Shown here: piece after piece, positions 35,501 to 49,400 of the stretch
How positions within the stretch are numbered: the first letter of the stretch is position 1
Layout: the number at the start of each line of letters is the position of its first letter
Assembly (NCBI RefSeq): GCF_901709675.1
Contig: NC_051098.1
Location: forward strand, 11,039,000 to 11,102,999
Length of the DNA stretch: 64,000 bases
DNA from: Syngnathus acus
Taxonomy: Eukaryota; Chordata; Actinopteri; Syngnathiformes; Syngnathidae
Direction: 5' to 3'
Program-made: the position numbers and the translations under genes
Notes under the pieces: model-generated
Database searches by the model: none
What the model saw: only the letters and a program-made list of their open reading frames with translations
What the model was told of the DNA's origin: nothing

Positions 35501-38500
35501 CAAGCAGGCTACAGATGCACAGTGGTTTAGAAATTGGATTCTGGTGACGTCGAGCCTGAAAATATGTGCTTTACCCTTGGTGGAAATCAATGTGGCAATA
35601 TATCAATAGTAATTTCTGTTAAATGTCAATGATTTTTTTTGGCTTCATAAATAGTGTGGTATTTTGCTTTTTTTTTTTCCTCAATCGTTTTGAATTGGTG
35701 CTGGAGAGAATTTCTATAGTTGTGATGCCGACAGGGTCGGTCGGGACTGCTGATTTAGAGCATCAACACTCACTTTGGAAATGTTTACCTACTTTAGAAA
35801 TTGAATGATTTACTTTGGACTTGCCATTTTCTGCTCTAAGCAACTCAAAGGTCACAATAAAGGCTGTGGGTAATTAATGTCAATAGCTTGGCAAAATTTA
35901 AGAGTTTGCTGAAATAAATATTTTTTTCCACTTGTCTGGCATTTTCACTCCTAAAAATATGTTCCAGCATCATACATCATTTATGTCAGTTTAAAATGCA
36001 GAACAGGAACATGGCTTTATTGGAGCTTTATTCATTGAGTTTATAGGCTTTTTTTTTTGTGTGTGTGTGGCTCTTTTAGATATTTTAATTTCTGGGATTA
36101 TTTTGTTATCTGTGAGCATTGATAATAATAATAATACTAATAACAAAAATTTGCAAAAATTGCTGTCTGTCTCTAGACATGAACTGAAAAAGTAAAACTC
36201 AAATCAAGTGCCAAAAAGAGGTTGCATCAACCTCGGGTTGTATTGAGTATGACGTTGAAGCTCAACGCCATCAATCACAGATTTTAACTATTGAGAAGGA
36301 TGCGCTTGACTCGCATACCAAAGTTTGTGTATCCTTGGAGTGATGGATGACAGACTCAGATCATCATCTACTTGAAAAAACGCCCTTCTGCTTATTATTT
36401 GTTATCGTCAAAGCGTAGTCCAACAGTCAACGGGAAGCAATGCGGGTATGGCCTCAGCACCTGTCCATGAGAGTGATGTGAGTCGGAGGGCCAAGATTTG
36501 GAAGGATTACCCTGCTTGAATCTAGCCATCAATGTCTTATCGCAGGTTAACTCTCATCTGCTTCTCCTGTGCGCACAAGTGTGTGCTCAGTGATGAGGGT
36601 GGTGAACCTCTGCAATTTTTTATTTTTTTTTTCTGTATGGGGATTTCGATTTGGTATCTCACTTTTTGGTACAAAGTTTGTTCCATTATTTTAGATCCCA
36701 GTATGAAATAATTATAAATGACAGTTAATTGTCTTTGAACATTAAGGTTGCTAAAATAATTTTCCTTGCCCCCCCCCCTCCCCTTTTTTCTCTGCTCCCA
36801 ATCCACTATGCTGCAAATGAATCTTAACACAAAGATGAATCACAATTTGTTTTCCAATGAATAATGTAGCTTTTCTAGTCTAAGGAAAATCATATCTGTA
36901 CTTACGCAGTGTCTGGTTTTACCCGTTTGATGTTAGATGATTATGAGGTTCTTTTTATTCCGTGTTGCGGCCATCATATTTGTTTGTTTAGTGTCTAGTT
37001 TTTGAATAATAAGAAGGTTTGCCTGTGGGGCTCTGAGGTTCCTGCTGCATGTGATTTAAAGGCAAAGATGCCTCCAGCATGGATGTCATCATTCAGGGTG
37101 TTGTGTTTGCACCCTGCTGAGCCTGTTTTATTTCATGTTAGTCAAGACTGCTGTTCAATTTGTTACAGAAGCAGAGCTCATGCATAACAAAATGTATGTT
37201 TATATGTAGATATAAATATGAATACATGCATGGACTGACATGGCCATCATGGTCAGTTGTCTCAGTTTGGTGGAAGTACTTGGACTGACAAGTGATTTTG
37301 ACATGTACATGGTAAGTCAGCAGAGACTCCTGCAGAATATATCAGGAGAGCTACTGACATTTCTTCTTTGCTGTTTTGTCAGATGAAAAATTCTACACCT
37401 AAAACTACTTTAAACAAGCGGAGGAAAAAAATATTTTGGATGGAATTCCGCATGACATCTTTGCTTTACGGTATTCTTATCATTTGTTATATACGTATGT
37501 ACTAGTACTTTGAGTATTATGACTTTTAAACATTTATCATTTGCCCCTGCCTCAATGACACTTTTTTTTAGAACTACATATATTCCCCAAAAATATCATG
37601 ATATTCCTTTTTTTAATAATGATGATATTATATTGCATTAAGTTGAAACTTTATTGAGATAATAGCTCAAGAATATTTCAAATTTAGAACAGTAAATAAA
37701 ATGAATTAAAATTGTAAGTATAACAGATCCAGTGTCTGTTCACAAATTTTGCACTTGAGCAAATATTAAACATTTAGCAAAGGACTATTTAGGACTATGA
37801 CAATGTTTTGTTCAAATGCCCCAATTTTACAATACCGTAATAAATCTGCAAATTACAAGATGCCTACTTTATCATTGTTGCACAACAATCATCATGAATC
37901 ATGATTAATTGTAGTTATCATGCCACGCACTCAAAGCTGAATCACATAATATGTAACATCACATTTAATAGGCTACTTCAAAGCGAACAAAAACATAACT
38001 GGAGACTAGTTAAATTTGTATAGTAGCCCTAACCTCCCATTCTATCACTCCCTCATTGCATGAATAATGGTAGTGTGACAGTTTTAATAAAGTTAAAAGG
38101 TTTCTGCTGTGAAGATTCAGACGCACACTTAAAGCTGTCATGGTCAGATATCCATCACAGTTGAATCCGGAGAGACGAGAGTTGGAGGATGTGCCAATGT
38201 GTTAAAGTGATTATAAAAAGAGAAACAAAAGCAGTTTACCCTTGAGATGGTATCATGATTGTCCTTTACAATTAGTTTGAGAGTTAATCAGATTTTGCAC
38301 AGGTATGTTGTTCTTATATCACTGATTGAATTAATTAAAGTGAGGCTTGATTGTTTTTGGTGGAGAAAAACAAAACAAATTTCCTGTCAATAATATTTAG
38401 ATACAAACCTTTTTAGATAGCAGATGATTTATTTTTAAATTACCATAATTAGCCAGTAGACTACAATGACATTTAGAAAATATTTTTTGTTGAACCTCAG

Positions 38501-41500
38501 CTAAACTGCCTGTGGTGGGATGAACTTTAAGAACGTTATTGGTCCTGCTACTACACTAGCGGTCCATTGGAGCTCCTTGGTCTCAGATTGGAAAAGGTTC
38601 AGCATATGTGACGCTCAAGAGACCCAAGGAATGACTCAAATGTTTTTCTTACTTATTTGGTATGCAGAAAAAATATTTGATTGGAGTAGGAAAATATTTG
38701 TCCATGATAATGCTCCAGCTAGTTTTTCCTACTTTGTCTTTACCAACATTTTATGAGCTAATTCAAAGTATAGTGAAGTCACAAGACATGACTTGTGCAT
38801 GTCGACCTTGATTCAAATCCTTGAAAGGGCAAAAATTAGGGATGCACAAACATCGGACTGGTAATGATCAGACCGAAATAGACCCCCAAAAAAATGTTGA
38901 TGTTAATAAATAACTTATCAAGGCATATGTTAAACTAAGATGACCTTCCAGTTATGAATCCAACACATTGCATAGCGTTTGTGTGCTGAGCGTAATTGTA
39001 CAGCAGCATGTGGATCTCCACAATGTGTTGACTAAATGTGTTGATTTTGTCAGTTTCTGGTCTCTTTGCCTTTCCATTTTCGTCAGATATGGATGCAAGC
39101 GGTGGCACTTGTTGACAAAGTGAGGACACCCAGCGAAGAGCACTTTTTACAAGCAACAAATCCTCTCAGTTTGTCTGCGGGAGGTTGCGAGAAATGAGCA
39201 CTCTCTCACAGTACCCGTCAAGATGGCTGGGCGACTTATTTACAAAAAGATAAAAAAAAGAAAAAAAAAAAAGGATGCAAACTGAAGTGCTAACTTTAAT
39301 GGATGAGGAAGTTGATCAGGCTCAAACAGGAATTTGTTTGCTAAATGTGGCAAATTACTGCACATTTTATTGTGGGAGCCGAAAAAGCAAAAAAAAAAAA
39401 TGTTTTAGGGTGTCATGATTGTTTTGTAGATGCCGTCAAATGACATGAATGATACATAAATGTTTTTTTTGTAGGATTTTAAGAAATAAATAATTCACTT
39501 ATGTGACTGTCAATGTAATGAGCAGAGCTATTGTCTCTCACGAGCACAACAAAACCAACGCTCACTCCCCATTCTATAGTTTCAATTGGATTCTATGCTC
39601 CACCTTCACTCCCATTGCTGATGGTACCTTTTATTGAACACATTACGGTTTCCTTTGGGCATGAACCAAAAATGAGAAGGGTGATGGAAATGTGAAAGGA
39701 ATATCAAATGAGTTTCTAAGCGGTCAACCTGTTTCAAATGATGCTGGGAAAAAAAATACAGTACAAAAAATTGAATAGTGTTCACATATATTTCATTAAT
39801 TGAGATTGAATTAAGGATGCATGTACAGCAAATGTTTTTGGGTGAACTTTCAGTGTATTGGAGAATTCATATTCAAATGAGAGGCACAAAGCAATGATTA
39901 GCAAGGAGATTTTCTGAGAATACAAATCCTCATCGTAATCTTGATCATGTTTAAGGTTTTCATCATCAGACTACAAGGCTACTCAGATTTATCATTTCGA
40001 TTTCTACACCCCCCAGCCACGTTACAGAACAAAATAATAATCTGCATTCTGATAAATATCTGCGTGCCGACTACAAATGGCTCCAGGTCTGTATGGAACA
40101 ACAAGGGGAATACATTTGTTTATAACTGTTGGCTTTGAAACTGTGTGTGTTTTGAGTTGATTGCAAAGAAAGGTACAAAGTGGTCAGATTAAAACATTTC
40201 CGATTTAAGATACCATATCCCAAAGTGTGGGGGTGTTCAAATTAATTATTCATAGCACTGGTTCACACTAAAAAGAAATTAAAAAAAAATTGCTGTCTCC
40301 CATTTGCAATTTTAAATTATTTTATATATATTTTTCATTTTTTGTTTACTCATTTACACTATAAGCTTTTAAGTTTCCAAGTAGAGGTGGACAATATATT
40401 CATAACAAATTGCATTAAAGGATTACAAGCAACTGTATCGCAACACTCCTGAATGTTGAGTGTTTGTTTATTTATTTGGTTGGTTGTTTGTGAAATAATC
40501 TCATTGATTAATTAGATGTTTTTTGTAATAATTTTTATTTTTTTCAACAATTTATTTTAAGCAGCTTTAACAGAAGAAAGCTGAGTGTTAATTGTTATTC
40601 ATCGTCTTGTCTCAGTCATTTGATTGTCTGATTTTGGGGCACTTGATGCATTTTGTCAATCAGTAAAACCGTAGATGCCCACATAAGTACATTATTGCTT
40701 TGCTAATAATTCCTTAAAAGAACTCACAATAGGCCCATCTGGCTTCACTGATTAACAAGCACCGTTTTTCATTTAGTCCCAAGTAATTGATTTCGTGATT
40801 TCACCAATGAAGGAAAAAAGTCCACTCAAGGTTCGGTTAAGTGGTCGACCATGGTCAACGTCACTTCCACTCTGCTGACACGTTCTGTAGTTAATACATA
40901 TTAAGATGACTTCAGGTCTACCTATAGAGACAACATCCAGCACATCATCATAGTCTGTCTTATTCACTGATGTATGAGACTTCTAATTCACTTGCTGTTT
41001 GTCTCAAAGAACAGAAAGGCACTCCTTCGTTGCACTGTCACACACGCACACTCGCACACAAACACAAACGGGTGCCCTTGGGACATGTGCTACCACAGGG
41101 ACAGGCATGTTACATCGTGGCAAATGAGCTCGAGGAAGGAAAAAAGTATGTCAGTGGATGCTGAACCCAAGAGGCCTTGTAAAACTCACATTAAATGAAA
41201 GCAAGGCTGAGAGAAGAAAATACTTTCTTTTAAGCATGACACATTCACACAAATGCAAGCAAGGGCACTGTGTTTTGTATCTTTTGAATTTATATTTTCA
41301 CTAGCGTTTATTTTTTAATTTAGTTTACTTAATTTTTCATTTGACATATTTTCTCTTTCCTCATCATTATTTTATTGCAGCATCCTCTACGTTTTCATTT
41401 TGTTTTTTGTTTCTAAATCATTTATACATAAAATCATTTCTATTGAGTGTTGAACAGGATTAGAAAATAACAGAAAAATAAAAGACAGCATGTAAAGACA

Positions 41501-43164
41501 TTTATTACCCATGATTCACTGTGGTGTCACTTTGTGATGAAAACATAAAATACTGTCCCAAACGCTGGCGCTAGCATTGTCGCACATGTAATTATCTCAA
41601 CGCACGAAGCTCTAACAGCTGCGGTGCCTTCTTGTTGAAATGAATGCAGGATGGATGACCATCTACTGTACGCGATGCAGCAATATGTTGGGAAGGCAAT
41701 GTGGGAAAAGAAAAACTCTCCCTTGGCTTTGTGGTAACGCCTGGAGTTTAGTGGTTTGCGGGACGAGCAGGCTTTCTACTGCTTGGATGGTCAAGAATAA
41801 ATCCTATTTAAAGAGAATGTCATATTTAAGGGAAAGCGTTGAAACAGTGTGATGGTCATAAACTTTCTTAAACTGGAGCTGCACTGCAGTAGAGGAAAGA
41901 GAAAAAATATCTAAGTGGCAATTTTTGTAGAGCTGCAATTGGTCAATGATGTGCTCCCAAAAACTGGAGCTGTCAAAACTGATCTTTTATTATTTCCGTC
42001 TACTAGAAACAAGTGTATAATGACTTTTGGCACACCCAACAACAATGGCTCGAATTTGATGACAAATTTAATTATATTGATTTTGCACAAGACAAATACA
42101 AATTCAGGATAAGATTGAGGAGATTAATAAACTAGAGTAGCACTGATTAACATTTAGTGTATTAGGTGACACATGGCGACTGTGCCGTCATTGACCGTAA
42201 TTCATTCCTGATGGCATTTGCTTAACTAATCAGTCAAGTATTACTGCAAGCCTGGCAGACTTTGACGCTTAAATTCTTCATATAAATCAGCAGACGGTGG
42301 ATTGCGAGATTCACACTTGGCTTGAAGTGGTTCCATTAATCACTAATCGCCTCTAAAGATTCTTGTTGTTGCGCACACATAGAAAATGTATTGACATATT
42401 TCCTAAAAGCAATCATTAATGGAATAATAATAATTCATTTAATGATAATCATTTTAAAATAACTTGGATTTTGCGACACACTGAAGAACAATAGAAAAGA
42501 TAAAGCCATTCTTGCTATGTTGACCAGTTCCAAGGTGATACTGGAGCGAGCACACGTTGTCTTTTCAGCACAGGCTTGCTGCTCTTATGCAACCGTCCAT
42601 TCTCCACACTCAATTAGGACACAGGTAATGGGTTCATGGCCTTGATTTTCATGCTAACAAATGCATCAGTGGGATGTTACTGAGCTTGTGAGCCAGCTAC
42701 TGTTACTTTTTGTCATGCTGGATAATTTTGCTAAAACTATACCCTGTCTTTTATTTTAGAGCAAAAAATAAATAAATCACACGGCACAATATGTCATTAT
42801 GTGTAATTGTATCATACTGGGATGCTGTAGTGACCTAGAAAGGAGACATTCACCAGGGAAATGAGAGGGATACAGATTTCACAGTTCAAAGCAAAGTGTC
42901 TAATAGACCTGAAAGCATTTAAAGTCTACTTGTTGTGAAAACTCTCAGTATTATTGTAGGGAATAAAAGAAAGGAAAGACGCACTTGTTGAATGGTAATT
43001 AAATCAAAAGCCTTCATTCCACTGAGCAGCCAACAACAAATGAGAATGAATGAAGCGAATGAAGCGAATAAAAGAATCACTAAAAAAGTTGGCAAACATC
43101 TGGTGAATGTTTAACGAACGTTTGCGACCTTGAATGAACCCTGACGTAAATGCAGCAATCACGT
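35501..43164. other. No gene recognised over about 7.6 kb; AT-rich
   Basis: Only short simple repeats were seen (GATAATAATAATAATACTAA near 36,120; A runs at 39,246-39,272 and 39,390-39,400) and a possible hAT-like end at 38,837. Frames do not exceed about 97 codons and none shows a domain. The CA-rich words near 41,040-41,075 (ACACACGCACACTCGCACAC) explain the frames there. Confidence 0.5.
38837..38900 (+). mobile_element. Possible degenerate hAT-like terminus
   Basis: TTAGGGATGCACAAACATCG followed by GACTGGTAATGATCAGACCG resembles the fish repeat end TAGGGATGCACCGATNNCGGTAT. The opposite end was not found, and the match is short. Confidence 0.25.
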
Positions 43165-43218
43165 CCTTCGAAAACACTCGCAATTATTCATCCTTTGGAA
43201 ACACTCGCAATTATTCAC
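43165..43218 (+). repeat. 27-bp tandem duplication
   Basis: CCTTCGAAAACACTCGCAAT..TATTCAT (43,165-43,191) is followed head to tail by CCTTTGGAAACACTCGCAAT..TATTCAC (43,192-43,218), differing at three positions. The unit length is a multiple of three, so the overlapping frame repeats too (ENTRNYS / GNTRNYS), but there is no sign that it is coding. Confidence 0.9.
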
Positions 43219-43809
43219 CCAGTAGTGGGCTTAATATCGCTTCTATCATTTCTGTTCCAGGTTGGCTTCACTTGGGTTTCATCCCTCAGGTAGCAATGTT
43301 AGAGATTTGCTTAAGGCTCAGTAGACTCGAGTGAGTCAGGATAGTGTCTTTCTGGGGTACACTTGCTCCTGTGGGACACACACCTAACTATTTGTCCATA
43401 TTTTCTAAAGGAAGTCAAATGAGATCCAGATAGTTCGTGTGCTCATTTCCAAGATTACTGAATGTGAGTGCCGTGTGATTACACACATACTGTACTATAT
43501 TGCGTCTCTGCTTGGAGATGTCTTCTTTTATTATAGTTGCTCCACCTGTCCCTACGTCCCAGATGGCCTGCTGCCCAGCTGCTTAATGATGCCAGATTTC
43601 CCACATGAGCTCTGGCTAGAGCAGCTGTTTATGTGCAGTGACAGTCTTGTAAGAAGCACTGACGCTACTTGCCTGCGTGCACCTTCTTTATATTGGGACG
43701 CTGTGTAATTACGCAAACATGGCACCCTTGACAACTCAAATTAGGCTTGTTATAACTTGTTGTGAGAACTGAGGATGATGGGAAGGTAAGGAGCTGATAT
43801 CTTCTCGAT
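43219..43809. other. No gene recognised
   Basis: Two overlapping frames (89 codons plus, 60 codons minus, about 43,439-43,734) have no recognisable domain. No repeats or transposon ends seen. Confidence 0.5.
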
Positions 43810-43861
43810 CGTTCATTCGTTTATTCATTCATTCATCTTCTGTACCGCTTGTCCTCACGAG
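43810..43861 (+). mobile_element. Fragment of a 'CATTCATTCATC..ACCGCTTGTCC' teleost repeat, interrupted by a MITE
   Basis: GTTCATTCGTTTATTCATTC then TTCTGTACCGCTTGTCCTCA matches the start of a common fish repeat that normally continues GAGGGTCGCGGGGG. Here it stops at CACGAG, where the MITE at 43,864 begins. The expected continuation is not found beyond the MITE, so the host copy was already truncated or was later deleted. Confidence 0.55.
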
Positions 43862-43863
43862 TA

Positions 43864-44170
43864 CCGTATTTTCCGCACTATAAGGCGCACTGGATTATAA
43901 GGCGCACCTTCAATGAATGGCCCATTTTAAAAATTTCTCCATATATAAGGTGCACCGGATTATTAGGTGCACCTTCAATAAATGGACAATTTTAAAACTT
44001 TGTCCATATATAAGATATATACATTTGGCCCGCGGGCCGGACTTTGGACACACCTGCTGAAGCGGCTCAATACTGGTCCATATATAAGGCGCACCTGATT
44101 ATAAGGCGCACTGTCGGCTTTTGAGAAAATTGGAGGTTTTTAGGTGCGCCTTGTAGTGCGGAAAATACGG
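43864..44170. mobile_element. Non-autonomous inverted-repeat DNA element (MITE), 'ATAAGGCGCAC' family, copy 2
   Basis: Ends are CCGTATTTTCCGCACTATAA and its inverted match TTGTAGTGCGGAAAATACGG, with TA on both sides (43,862-43,863 and 44,171-44,172), consistent with a TA target duplication. ATAAGGCGCACC-like units occur repeatedly (about 43,881, 43,898, 43,945, 43,963, 44,093, 44,110), more than in copy 1. The terminus differs from copy 1 at one position (CGCAC vs CGGAC), matched on both arms, so the two copies belong to different subfamilies. It contains an unrelated hAT-like end at 44,023-44,060. Confidence 0.9.
44023..44060 (-). mobile_element. hAT-like terminus nested inside the MITE
   Basis: ATTTGGCCCGCGGGCCGGAC followed by TTTGGACACACCTGCTG is the inverted form of a fish hAT-type end (CAGCAGGTGTGTCCAAAGTC then CGGCCCGCGGGCCA). 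Only this end is present; the partner is missing, so it is a deleted or partial insertion. GTCCATATATAAG occurs on both sides (44,002-44,014 and 44,077-44,089), but this motif is also native to the host MITE and cannot be claimed as a target duplication. Confidence 0.6.
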
Positions 44171-44172
44171 TA

Positions 44173-45766
44173 CTTTTTATGTAAAGTGACCGGCGATGGA
44201 AGGAGAGGACTAGCTTGAACCCTCCCCACCGTTAAAATCAGTCAGATGTCAAAGATGCCACGATTAGCATTCAGTGGTCATGCACTCGAAGGAAAATGCT
44301 AATGCAAACACAATTTCAGACAAATGTCATTATCGGTGACATGTTGACATAATACACAAAGATTGATTAGAGCTGCTCCTGACAGCAAGGTTGACATAAT
44401 GTCAATGTAATTTTGTTGTTCAGCAGAAACTTTTTTCCATCAAACGCTTGTTTGAAAATACATGTTTGTGTCTCGGAAAGTTTTTCATTCAAATGCAATT
44501 ATTAAGTCAGATACAAAAGAAGGGAAAAGCACTGCAGTTTCCTGACTTCTGCTCTCAGGTCGCATTTTTTGTGATGTGAGAGGGATGTTTGAGGTGTGTT
44601 GAGAGCGAGAGGGACTGTAAGCCATTTCACGCAGTCTTTTACAAACACAGAGCTATGTAGTGTGAAATTGCCAAGTGCTGTTTAACTACACTGTGACTTT
44701 GAGACTTGTATCCATAGTGACTCATTCTTAGTAGCAAGAAGTTACCCCATCCATCAGAGACATGTGTTTCTTAGACTGACATTGTACCTTTTTTGTTTAG
44801 TGAATGGATTAACAACAAACACGGGTGTCTTTAACAATGTCAAGAATTGATAATCATTAATCTATTATCAATGAGTTGTTCTTATTCGGGTTACAGATGC
44901 CGTTGGGTCAGACGAATAAATCCAGGACTTGTCGCTAGTCAATTGAAGTGCATGTATCGCCAACCTTTCACACTTCCAGCCAATAATTCACCAAAACCTG
45001 TCTCCGAGAAAAGTGGAGCAAACATATCACCTTTCCATAAACATGACAGAATGTAACTCGGAGCCTGAAACCTATTAAGCTTCTGGATCGTAACCACATG
45101 AGACAATGGCGGGGATGTACGTTATTTACAGTTACATTATTAATGTGACACATCCATAAGAGGGGTGGCAGCACTTTCATACTCTCACAGTGTCATGTTT
45201 GGCCATGCCAAGGACTTTTAGTCTGCTCTTCCCTTAGTGAGAACAAACTTGTGTCTCTTGCATTTATTAACTTTTAATTGCCGTATATGCTGACATGCAT
45301 GTTGACGCATGTGCCTCTGAAGTGGCTTGTAAAATGGGTTCCCTATAAAGGAAAAACATGCTCTGTAATAAGATTTACAAGTTATGCAGCTCCGTGAGTT
45401 AATGAAGGACTGATGGAGCTCCAGCTTCAGTTGTTCCCATTAGAATGCACTCCATGTTGTCATGAGTAGGAAGTGTTCCCTTGCCAAAACCTCCTACTCA
45501 TCTTATGCAATAGAAGGAAATCCACTGATTAACAGTCTGTCAGCTGTATATGGTTTCATTAGTGAGTCTATCTGTCTATCTAATATTTCCTTCTTTTATC
45601 CCCCATGTTTGGAGAGCACAAAGGAGTGTAACCTTGAGTTTGTTTCCAGCATAAAAGCAGGGACTACTTTCTTATTCCGTGTGTGCCGCTGCAGTAATGT
45701 CTGTCACAGCTCATTTCCCACTAGCATAGGAAATGCCAGCTGACACAAAGCTCAGGATTAACACGA
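44173..45766. other. No gene recognised
   Basis: AT-rich DNA with frames of at most 93 codons and no recognisable repeats. The short CTATCTGTCTATCTAA at 45,567-45,582 is a minor simple repeat. Confidence 0.5.
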
Positions 45767-46002
<236 letters not shown>

Positions 46003-46095
46003 ACATGTAAACACTCAATCAAACATTTGTGATGTTTGGAATTCAAGTCTGCTTGTAGTTGCCTCCATCGTATAAACTACAGGTATCATTTATAT

Positions 46096-46400
46096 CATAG
46101 GTGTCAAACTCAAGGCCCGGGGGCCAGATATGGCCCGCCACATTTTAAGTGGCCCGCAAAGACAAATTGTGAATGGACTTCGTGTCAATACTAAAATTAT
46201 AAAATGTCTTCACTTTCCAAAAATAGAATGTTTATTACATTGATCTTTTTAAAAGATTTGAACAGTTTTTACTAGTCTGTAATTTTAAAACTAGTTATAA
46301 TCATTTGTTGTGTAGCCTATACTGTATATAAGTCATAATGGCCCTCAGAAGGAAACTATGACAACGATGCGGCCCGAAAAAAATGAGTTTGACACCCCTG
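46096..46400. mobile_element. hAT-like MITE ('GGTGTCAAACTCA' ends)
   Basis: The left end CATAGGTGTCAAACTCAAGG and the right end ATGAGTTTGACACCCCTG are inverted matches, the left one having two changes from the expected CAGGGGTGTCAAAC. Next to the ends lie GGCCCGGGGGCCAGATATGG, GGCCCGCCACATTTTAAGTG and GATGCGGCCCGAAAAAAATG, which characterise a widespread vertebrate hAT-type non-autonomous family. The 8-bp target duplication expected for hAT is not recognisable, so the flanks have diverged. The interior is non-coding. Confidence 0.85.
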
Positions 46401-49400
46401 AATATGTTAGCTGACTTTTTCTGTTCATCTAAGGATGAACGCTTTATGCTATTTTAATAGGAAGACGTGTCCTGTCATTGTTTTCAGTTGTATGTCATGT
46501 ATTGCAGTCAATAGGAAGCTTTCTAGAAATTTTTAGGGGCTAACGTAATAATTAATATATATTCAGCCTTATGGATGAACACTGAACACGAGCCTTCACT
46601 TCATTACTTCCTCCGTTCTGCTTTACATGCACTTTAGATGAGCCATCTCCACTGCCATTTTAGAGGTCCACTGAACTACATTAGGCTGATAAATCCTGTC
46701 GATTAGACTTGGTGGGTGAGTGTGGAGGAGAGGATATGAAATCTCCTTACAGCACCATATCTGACTTATGGAATGTCATTTTAATCAGCCAATTGCAGCC
46801 CGGGCCTCCACTCTTTAACCTCCTCACCCTTTCACTTTTCTTTATCCATGGATCTTTCATTTTAAATGCAAAAGGAAAATATAGAAGTGGCTGAACTCGT
46901 ACTAAATTGTCTCATTATTATTGGCTCAGTGTCTTTTTTGTCTTTGTGACCAGGGAGATTTATTAAAAGTTATATAAACCCTTAAATCTACAATGTCCCC
47001 AAGACGTTTTTATCTGAGTGTTCATACACTAGACAGATTTTACAGGAACTGCCTAGTTAGTTTTAAAGTAATCTTAGTATTTTGTCTTCCTTTGTCACGT
47101 TGGTTTTTGTTCAGTTGTCCTTGTGTTCCATTTTCATACATTGCATTCGTTTCACAAAGCAATTTTGACAAACACTGCTATTTCAATATTATGCACACAA
47201 CATGAAAAAACCTATTGAACCCCCCACACAGTTTTTTTTTTTTAAAGTGTCAAATTTCCCAGTCATAACAAATAAAGACAAATAAGAGACCATCAAAGAC
47301 CTTAGCTCAAATGTATTTTCTCAAACAATTTCTGCAATTTTTGTGACTAGATATTAGAAATAGCCCGTGTCACACTGGAATGTTGGTAACAAAAATATAT
47401 TCCGGGAGTGTTTGCAAATAGTGACCAAAACAATACATTTGGCATGAAAATGACCTTAAAACTGGATGATAGAATTTAAATATTGTATTTGACATATTAG
47501 ATTATTAATTCCTCCAAATGGCCGCCATTTTAGAGTATTACTTTGTTATCAGCATCACTGAATAAAACATGTTTGTTGTTGGTTTCACTAGAACTTGATG
47601 CAAGAAAGAGGCTGCTTTACCTTTCAGAGATCAATTTCTTGCCCATAGGAGTTAGATACACAATTGATTTCCATCCAGTCTATTTTCCCACAGTTTGAAC
47701 TCCCCGGGGCAGTAAATCATTTCCTCGACCACAATAAGAAGGAATACATTTCTCTACAAAGGAGGCAAGAAATTATGTTAGCGTCCATTGCAAATGTACG
47801 ATAGCTTCAAGTGCAGTCAATCTTTTTTCCAGTTTGGTTAGTTACAAATTATTTACAGTGACAAAGTCACAATATGCGCTTCTGCACACAAACTTTGACG
47901 TTTTAGTCAAGGTAAATATTTTATCCACAAATCCCGGAACATGTGAATAAAAATATTCCCCATAAATACCATGAGTGAAGCCGCTTTGATTTCATGCTGA
48001 TTTAATTGGAGCCCTAATCAAACAGCTTGGAGTAACAAAAAAAGGACACGTAATATCAAATCAAGGAGCCATCATGGGGGGAAAAAAAAGGCTTTTTCAG
48101 TGAGCAGTTAGGAAACGGTATTAAACATGCTGTGTGCAATCCGAGGAATTGTGTCTTCTCATATCGTAGTTTATTTGTTTGTGATCAATGTAAAGAAAAG
48201 ATCAGTATCAGTGAGTTGTGCTGTGTTTGAAACACATGCTAAGTGGATAACATACTAGCAAACAGACCTCAAAGTGCATAGTCAGCGAAAGTGACGGTAA
48301 TACATCACCCTTGCCTTAGTGCTTGTGTTTTCTTTAGTGCTCGTTCGAGTACCGTTGGAGAAGAAAAAAAAAATCCAGATTCATTGGGATGTGACTTAGT
48401 GAACATAAATGGTTGTGAGCGAGGGCTTAATGTATCTTCAGAGGAGTAGGAAGAAAAACATGCCACTCGCATTTTGATGCAGTTTGAAGAGTTTACACGT
48501 TGGAACTCTCGATTGGGTGGCATCATCAGGAATAGAATTAGTAGGATTGATCTTCTATCCAGTCCAAGCTTAATTAAAGAATGTTTTTAGGCTTCAGTAA
48601 TGCATTTGCTGGTTTGGATCTTGTAACTTGGATCTGTCTGCTCCACTAGAATAGGACTCTCAAAGTGATGACTATTTACAATGGATCGAAGCATGCAACG
48701 TGAGCCATGTTTGAATCTGCATTTTTTTCTTGCTTTTTTTGCAGTATCCTCATTTTCACCTTCTCTTTTCCCTCTGCATCATTTCCCCCTCATCTTATCT
48801 CTATCTTTTTCTCCCCTCTTGTCTGCTCCTGAGCTCATTGTATGCTGCAATTCACCAGTGAAAGTGTCTCACCTTTTTTTTTTCTTCTTCTTTTTGGCTA
48901 GCCCAGGCACATTTTCACTGTGGGAACATTCTTGACAATCATGCCTGTTTTGGGTGACAAAAAAGCTATTCATACTCTTTTCAGCCCTGACTAATCTTCA
49001 CATGAGCATCCAGCCTTGTCCTTCTTTGGTCTGCTTTCAACACATTGCCAGTCCTTCCCGCCTTGCTTTTATATCTTAGCTGTCTACTGTGTCCATGAAC
49101 CTCGTCACTGGTTCATTAAGTACTTTTTTTTTTTTTTTTTTTAGCTGACAGGATTAGCATCTACTTCTTTACTGCTATAGCTCATCCTTGTCCAACTCTG
49201 ACACACTGTGCATTTAGAGAAGCTCTCGTATCACAGCTCAGGTGGCATGAACAAAACACAGGTCGTTTTCATTAAAAGTCACTTTCCATGCTTTCATTTC
49301 AATGATTTAATGTCTATTATCTTTATTTTTCAGGCCTGTATTGCTCATTCGATTAGGTTCCTTTGCAGTACGATATTCCTTTGTTGAATTTTCTCTCGTA

